A program made the position numbers and the translations under genes. The notes below the pieces were generated by a model that was not told where the DNA came from, ran no database searches, and saw only the letters and a list, made by a program, of their open reading frames with translations. A stretch of 64,000 nt of DNA from Thalassobacterium maritimum (GTDB lineage Bacteria; Verrucomicrobiota; Verrucomicrobiia; Opitutales; Coraliomargaritaceae): positions 1 through 64,000 of the forward strand of contig NZ_JARXHW010000019.1 in the NCBI RefSeq assembly GCF_031127805.1, in the 5' to 3' direction. The stretch's first letter is position 1; every line of letters begins with the position of its first letter. Shown here piece after piece: positions 59,184 through 64,000 of this stretch.

Positions 59184-59287
59184 CATGGACAGACTCAAAG
59201 TCTTACCATCCAATGCTTATCAACCTCATAGCAAAAACCGCAACATTCGCGGCCCACAAGCGACGATACAACTAGCCAAAGCTCCCC

Positions 59288-62200
59288 ATGCGACTCAAAA
59301 AAATCGGATTATCCTACCTGCTGCTATCCCTACTAAGCACAGCATTCTGCACCCCGGAATGGCACACGATTGCCAACCGCTACATCGAACAAACTGACAA
59401 ACCCCAGCGATGGGAATCACGCCCCCAAACGCAAACTCCCGAACCAGAGCTGGTCGATGTGCTCAAGGCCCTTCCAGCACCGGGGCAATGGACGCAACTC
59501 CGCGAAAACTATGCGGAACAACTCGCAGAGGCATCCAATGTCTCTGCCGAAGAAATCTTGATGCACTTACTCTTGAATTACCTCGATGGTCATCCGGAAG
59601 CCACCCAGCGCACACTCGACCAACTAGAAAAGACCTTCTCAAGCAACGAGGCACTCGAATACCACCTCGACTCTGTCTCCGAATTGAGAAACGAGCTCTA
59701 CAACACTGCAATCGAGCTCCCATCGGCAGACATCCTTCAACACTTCGAACAGACGCTTAACTCACACTTACCACAAGAGGAAGATTCAATCCATGCTAGC
59801 GTAAACAATCCAGCAGCACTGCTCGAACTGCAGGCCTACGTAAAAGCGCAACAACAACTTCTGCGAGAATACATGAAGGCTTTTCAAACGGAAACACCCG
59901 AAGATCCCCAAGCAATCTATACCGAATACCAAACAAAAAACACCGCCCTATTGGAGAAATACCCACTCGCCAGTGAGTTAATGGAATCGGTCGAAGATAA
60001 TCCGGTTCTCGAAACCTATGTAATGACCCTCTATGGTGTAAATGATTCCAACTACATCCCAAGCATTCAGGTGCCCGACTTAGTCACCCTTGCCGGAGAA
60101 GAGGAAGCCCGCCGATTGATAACGATCGCACTAAAAGCTCCACTCCAGCTAGAAATACAGAACGCTGAAGCAACCAAACGTCTGGCACAAGCGCTCGCAC
60201 TCGAAAACATCGAACAACTCGCGGTCGCGCAATGGGATCTGGTGCAAGAAATCAATCAAGTGCCACTCTATGAAGCCATGCATGCCAAATTTCCACTACA
60301 AGGCGATTTGGAACACGATTATACGCGAAAAAATGCACTGGGTTACTATTTTTGGGGCTTAGTCGCACTGACACGAACGGACGATGCCATGACACTGATG
60401 CAAACGCATCCAACTCTGGCCGAGAACCTGCCCTATGGTGCTGTCCGCTCTATGATTAAAGCGGGCTATAGCCAACAAGTCTGGGCTTTTTTAGATCAGT
60501 TATTACACCGCTCCCCACAAATCGACTTATGGGAAGAGTATATGGCACTTTCAGCGGAGCTCAACCAAACCGACGCGATGCTGGAGAACGTTCGCAACGC
60601 GATTGAGAACAGAAGTGACCAGCTCGACCAGAAATCCGTGATCGAAAAACACATGCTTCTGGCTTCTGCCCACCTATCGGCAGGCGAGACCGAGCCAGGC
60701 ATCGCATCGCTAAAACTCGTATTGGCCGAAACTGCGAGCGCCCCTGAGGCTGCCGAGGCTCAATTCGAATCCGCCTCAAATCTGGTAGAAATCGGTCTAC
60801 TGCTAGATCGAGCTGAGCTAGTTGAATCTGGCCTGAAGGCTGCAGTCATCGCGTTGAAGGCCACACCACTCGAAAGTGAATACGGAAGTATCCACACCTA
60901 CTCACATCAGAATCTGATCGAGCTCTACCTTAAGGCCGGCAAAGTCGAAGAGGCTGAAGCCACAGCACGCCAACTACTCGACCGCCTGGACCAAGTCGGC
61001 ACAGCGCAGGTTGCAAAAAACAAAAAAGCACAAGCATCTGACGATTACTACGGCGGCAACGACGCCACAACACTCACCGCCTTTCGATCGGAAAATGCCG
61101 ACAGCTATCAAGCGCTGTTAACAATTCTGCTTGGTATTCATATTCAAAAAGAAGATTACCCTGCTGCGCTCAAGCTACTCAATGAAGAGAGCCGCTGGTG
61201 CACTGCAGACATCGCGAATATCCTCCAAGAAACAGACCGTTCCTCCAACAATTATAAACTCGGCTGGTTGGTCGCCAAGGCCTTACACGAAACGGGCGCG
61301 CCAGACAAAGCGGCCCGCACGCTAACAGCCTCGCTACGTGAATCCAGCGGTTACGATCCTGCCTACGCTTTGTATTTAGAAATCAAAGGAGCCGACGCGA
61401 TCGAATATTTCGACAAACTCTATCAGCTCGACCAATTTGAAGAACGCCCCTTAATTTGGAAAGCGCAGCACCTCCTGGATCAAGGCAAAATCGACGAAGC
61501 CGAACGCACCGCCCAAAAAGCCATTGCCACAGACCCCTCCGACGGCGAGCAAGCTCGTGGCGATCGCATGCGCGTGTATGATGTTATGCGCCAGATTAAA
61601 CTCGCGCGCGGCAAAACTATAGAAGCTGACTTTTTCGCAGATGTGCTCAAAGCGATTCGCTTATCTGAAAATGCCGACCGCTTTTACAGTGCGGGTCTAT
61701 ATACCACTGCAATCGAAGCTTATCGACGCTCGCTCGAATTCTTCCAAGACGCTTACTGTATACAATCTCGTATCGCAGTCAGACTCTACGACAAAGGGCA
61801 AATCGAAGAAGCCATGGTTCACTATAAGAAGGCCTATGAACTCATGCCCTCCAGCTTTGGCCGTGTGGAGAGCCACTGCTTCGGCTGCGAGAGCGTCTTC
61901 AAGGGAGACCAGCCGCAGTCGATCGCCGAAGAAATCTTCCAAAATATGCTCTTAACCCAAGCCGAAGTGCCTCAGGTCCACTATTTAATGGGCTATCTCC
62001 GCGACTACCAAGAGCGAGAAACCGAAGCACTCAAACACCTACAAGATGCGGTCGAACTCGACCCCGATTATCTCAATGCCTGGAAGAAAATCGAGTCACT
62101 CAGTAAGCGCATGCAAATGGATACAGTCACTCAAGATCAGCTTATTCTAAAAATATATGGCCTGGACCCCCTCGGCAAACACTCCTCGCCCGCGCTCCAC

Positions 62201-62458
62201 GAAGTGAGAGACCTCAAAAAAATGTGGCACGCTGTGCTCGATAATCGCGAACGCATACAAGTGCTCCCCAAGCATACCCAAGTCTACCCACTCAAAGCTT
62301 CAGCCCAACAAATCGCAACACTCGCAACGAATCCGCTTACCACTTACATGTCCTACGAGGATACCGTGGAGCACCCTGCCGAGGCGCTCATTCGTAACCG
62401 GGTGATTGAAAAAATCCAGGATCTCTTCGTCCAACTCAGCCACAGCGAGAATATATAG
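59288..62458 (+). CDS. Large secreted TPR-repeat protein
   Basis: 1056 residues. A Sec signal peptide is likely (KKIGLSYLLLSLLSTAFC, cleavage near 21); the Cys lacks a proper lipobox. The rest is almost entirely helical with many TPR-like pairs, clearest in the second half: GKIDEAERTAQKAIATDPSDGEQ, YTTAIEAYRRSLEFF, GQIEEAMVHYKKAYELMPSSFG and ETEALKHLQDAVELDPDYLNAW. A CFGC motif lies in RVESHCFGCESVF. Such long periplasmic solenoids usually scaffold protein complexes. No enzymatic domain is visible and I do not recognise the specific family. It stands alone between the gyrA terminator and ffh. Confidence 0.75.
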   Translation: MRLKKIGLSYLLLSLLSTAFCTPEWHTIANRYIEQTDKPQRWESRPQTQTPEPELVDVLKALPAPGQWTQLRENYAEQLAEASNVSAEEILMHLLLNYLDGHPEATQRTLDQLEKTFSSNEALEYHLDSVSELRNELYNTAIELPSADILQHFEQTLNSHLPQEEDSIHASVNNPAALLELQAYVKAQQQLLREYMKAFQTETPEDPQAIYTEYQTKNTALLEKYPLASELMESVEDNPVLETYVMTLYGVNDSNYIPSIQVPDLVTLAGEEEARRLITIALKAPLQLEIQNAEATKRLAQALALENIEQLAVAQWDLVQEINQVPLYEAMHAKFPLQGDLEHDYTRKNALGYYFWGLVALTRTDDAMTLMQTHPTLAENLPYGAVRSMIKAGYSQQVWAFLDQLLHRSPQIDLWEEYMALSAELNQTDAMLENVRNAIENRSDQLDQKSVIEKHMLLASAHLSAGETEPGIASLKLVLAETASAPEAAEAQFESASNLVEIGLLLDRAELVESGLKAAVIALKATPLESEYGSIHTYSHQNLIELYLKAGKVEEAEATARQLLDRLDQVGTAQVAKNKKAQASDDYYGGNDATTLTAFRSENADSYQALLTILLGIHIQKEDYPAALKLLNEESRWCTADIANILQETDRSSNNYKLGWLVAKALHETGAPDKAARTLTASLRESSGYDPAYALYLEIKGADAIEYFDKLYQLDQFEERPLIWKAQHLLDQGKIDEAERTAQKAIATDPSDGEQARGDRMRVYDVMRQIKLARGKTIEADFFADVLKAIRLSENADRFYSAGLYTTAIEAYRRSLEFFQDAYCIQSRIAVRLYDKGQIEEAMVHYKKAYELMPSSFGRVESHCFGCESVFKGDQPQSIAEEIFQNMLLTQAEVPQVHYLMGYLRDYQERETEALKHLQDAVELDPDYLNAWKKIESLSKRMQMDTVTQDQLILKIYGLDPLGKHSSPALHEVRDLKKMWHAVLDNRERIQVLPKHTQVYPLKASAQQIATLATNPLTTYMSYEDTVEHPAEALIRNRVIEKIQDLFVQLSHSENI

Positions 62459-62533
62459 CAGTCCAAGCGATCTTGCAAACTTTCCCGTTGCCAGCTCGGG
62501 AGCACAGACTTAGGCAATACTGACAGAAAGACT

Positions 62534-63898
62534 ATGTTAGAAAATTTAACCGATAAACTAGGCAGCGCACTCCGTAATTTGCGGGGTGTCGGCAAGCTGA
62601 GCGAAGAAAACATGGCTGAGGCACTCAAGGAGGTGCGTCAGGCCCTGCTCTCAGCAGATGTGCATTTCAAAGTCGCGCGCGAGTTCGTGGCTACCGTAAA
62701 GGAGCAATGTGTCGGCCAAGAAGTGCTCAAGTCGGTCACTCCCGGCCAACAGGTGATTAAGATCATCCACGATGAATTGGTCAAACTACTGGGCGAAGGC
62801 GCCACCGAGCTGGAAGATAAAAAGCCGCTCCGCATCATGATGGTCGGCCTGCACGGCTCTGGTAAGACCACCAGTAGTGGTAAGCTGGCTCGCTACATGG
62901 CCAAAAAGCGTGACTACCGCCCCGCGCTGGTCGCCTGCGATGTGTATCGTCCGGCCGCGATCGACCAACTCGAAATGCTGGCCAAAAACGAAGGCTGCAC
63001 CTTCTACGGCGACCGCGAAGAGAAGGATGTCGTGAAAATCGGTATACGCGGCCTGCAAGCGGCCAAAGAGGCCGATGCCAACCTGATTATTTTTGATACA
63101 GCGGGCCGGCTACAAATCGACGAGGACTTGATCGAAGAAATCAAGCGCTTAAAGGCTGAAGTGCAACCGGATGAAATCCTGCTGGTCGCCGACGCCGCGC
63201 TGGGCCAAGAAGCGGTCAATGTGGCCAAACACTTCCACGAGGCAGTGAATTGCACCGGGATCATTCTGACTAAGCTCGATGGTGACGCCCGCGGGGGTGC
63301 CGCACTCTCGATGAAATCGATCTCCAATGTGCCGATTAAGTTTATGGGCACCGGGGAAAAGTCAGACGAGTTTGACGTCTTTCACCCCGACCGTATGGCC
63401 TCCCGAATCCTGGGTATGGGCGACGTGGTCTCGCTGGTCGAAAAAGCTCAAGAGACGATTGATCAGGACGAAGCGGAGCGCATGGCCGAAAAGATGCGCA
63501 AGGCGGACTTCAACTTGGAAGACTTCCTCTCGCAGATGCAGCAGGTCAAAAAGATGGGCTCGCTAGGCTCGTTGGTGGGCATGATGCCTGGCATGAGTGG
63601 GGTCGAAATCGGCGAAGACGAAGAAAAGAAAATGGCCCGCACAGAAGCCATCATTCTTTCGATGACTGTGCAGGAACGCCGTCAACCACGCCTATTACGC
63701 GGCAGTCGCCTCAAGCGCATCGCTAATGGTTCGGGTGTGCAAGTGCGCGATGTCAACGCCCTGCTGAAACAGTTTAATCAAATGCAGAAGATGATGAAGA
63801 TGATGCGTGGTGGTAAAGGGCGCAAAATGATGAAGGCGATGAAAGCACAAATGGGCGATGAGCAAGGCGGCCTGCCCACCAACCTACCAGGAATGTAA
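62534..63898 (+). CDS. ffh: Signal recognition particle protein Ffh
   Basis: 454 residues. N domain (1-95) with LTDKLGSALRNLRG; G domain with GLHGSGKT (105-112), DVYRPAA, DTAGRLQIDEDL and TKLDGDARGGAAL; M domain from about 325, with PGM and RQPRLLRGSRLKRIANGSGVQV, the 4.5S RNA-binding helix-turn-helix, and a Met-rich tail (MQKMMKMMRGGKGRKMMKAMKAQMG). It binds signal peptides and 4.5S RNA and docks ribosomes at FtsY. Next to it is a DUF151 gene 6 bp downstream rather than the usual rpsP. Confidence 0.98.
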   Translation: MLENLTDKLGSALRNLRGVGKLSEENMAEALKEVRQALLSADVHFKVAREFVATVKEQCVGQEVLKSVTPGQQVIKIIHDELVKLLGEGATELEDKKPLRIMMVGLHGSGKTTSSGKLARYMAKKRDYRPALVACDVYRPAAIDQLEMLAKNEGCTFYGDREEKDVVKIGIRGLQAAKEADANLIIFDTAGRLQIDEDLIEEIKRLKAEVQPDEILLVADAALGQEAVNVAKHFHEAVNCTGIILTKLDGDARGGAALSMKSISNVPIKFMGTGEKSDEFDVFHPDRMASRILGMGDVVSLVEKAQETIDQDEAERMAEKMRKADFNLEDFLSQMQQVKKMGSLGSLVGMMPGMSGVEIGEDEEKKMARTEAIILSMTVQERRQPRLLRGSRLKRIANGSGVQVRDVNALLKQFNQMQKMMKMMRGGKGRKMMKAMKAQMGDEQGGLPTNLPGM

Positions 63899-63904
63899 TT
63901 TTAG

Positions 63905-64000
63905 ATGGATAAGCAAGTCGTTCCAGTTCTCGTCAAGGGTGTGATGCCAACCTCCAGTGGTTGCGCCGTCTTCCTCGGCAACAACGATAAGACCTTTGTC
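63905..64000 (+). CDS. Bifunctional nuclease (DUF151) family protein, 5' end only
   Basis: The window ends after 32 codons. The visible N terminus (VLVKGVMPTSSGCAVFLGN followed by DKTFV) matches the start of DUF151/BFN domains, which in Thermotoga and plants show DNase and RNase activity. The start codon lies 6 bp after the ffh stop, so the two are probably co-transcribed. Confidence 0.75.
   Translation, partial: MDKQVVPVLVKGVMPTSSGCAVFLGNNDKTFV

Overview
The window looks like a piece of a Verrucomicrobiota chromosome, most likely class Opitutae (Coraliomargarita/Puniceicoccales-like). This is inferred from protein style, weak Shine-Dalgarno sites, a Na+-pumping methylmalonyl-CoA decarboxylase cluster and moderate GC; I could not run a search. 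No rRNA, tRNA, insertion sequence, phage gene or CRISPR array was seen. Almost all DNA is accounted for by about 41 protein genes.

Layout. 1-5.9 kb (+): purU, a membrane-anchored TPR protein, a MYG1-like protein, then a compact molybdenum-cofactor cluster moeA-moaC-mobA-moaD-moaE (no moaA). 6-14.1 kb (-): a 1109-residue multi-PAS/GAF hybrid kinase, pheT, pheS and a receiver protein with a degenerate NtrC-like ATPase remnant. 14.2-16.1 kb: truC (+) and a UGT-type glycosyltransferase (-). 16.4-30.4 kb (+): the accessory highlight, a single-module fully reducing type I polyketide synthase followed by a PhcB-like SAM methyltransferase, a six-TM kinase-receiver-kinase sensor and three receiver proteins. 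This has the order and protein style of the Ralstonia phcBSRQ quorum-sensing operon, with a polyketide synthase placed in front.

30.4-42.4 kb: a complete succinate/propionyl-CoA module. On the minus strand are methylmalonyl-CoA epimerase, the Na+-translocating methylmalonyl-CoA decarboxylase (mmdA, gamma, biotin carrier, beta), a succinate CoA-transferase, the MeaB chaperone and a VF530-type small protein. Divergently on the plus strand are both methylmalonyl-CoA mutase subunits. Together they interconvert succinyl-CoA and propionyl-CoA, activate succinate or propionate by CoA exchange, and couple decarboxylation to Na+ export.

42.7-51.1 kb (+): heme A synthesis (ctaA, ctaB), a DUF420 protein, a convergent blue-copper lipoprotein, and a caa3-type cytochrome c oxidase (II-I-III-IV) with a CtaG assembly factor. 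Thus an aerobic terminal oxidase lies beside a module often used in fermentation. 51.2-53.6 kb: an SLC13-type transporter, a 7-bp tandem repeat array, and an Rrf2 regulator (-). 53.8-64 kb (+): gyrB, gyrA, a large secreted TPR protein, ffh, and the start of a DUF151 bifunctional-nuclease gene cut by the window end.

A recurring non-coding feature is 7-bp-period repeats in at least six intergenic spacers, reminiscent of the heptanucleotide STRRs known in cyanobacteria.
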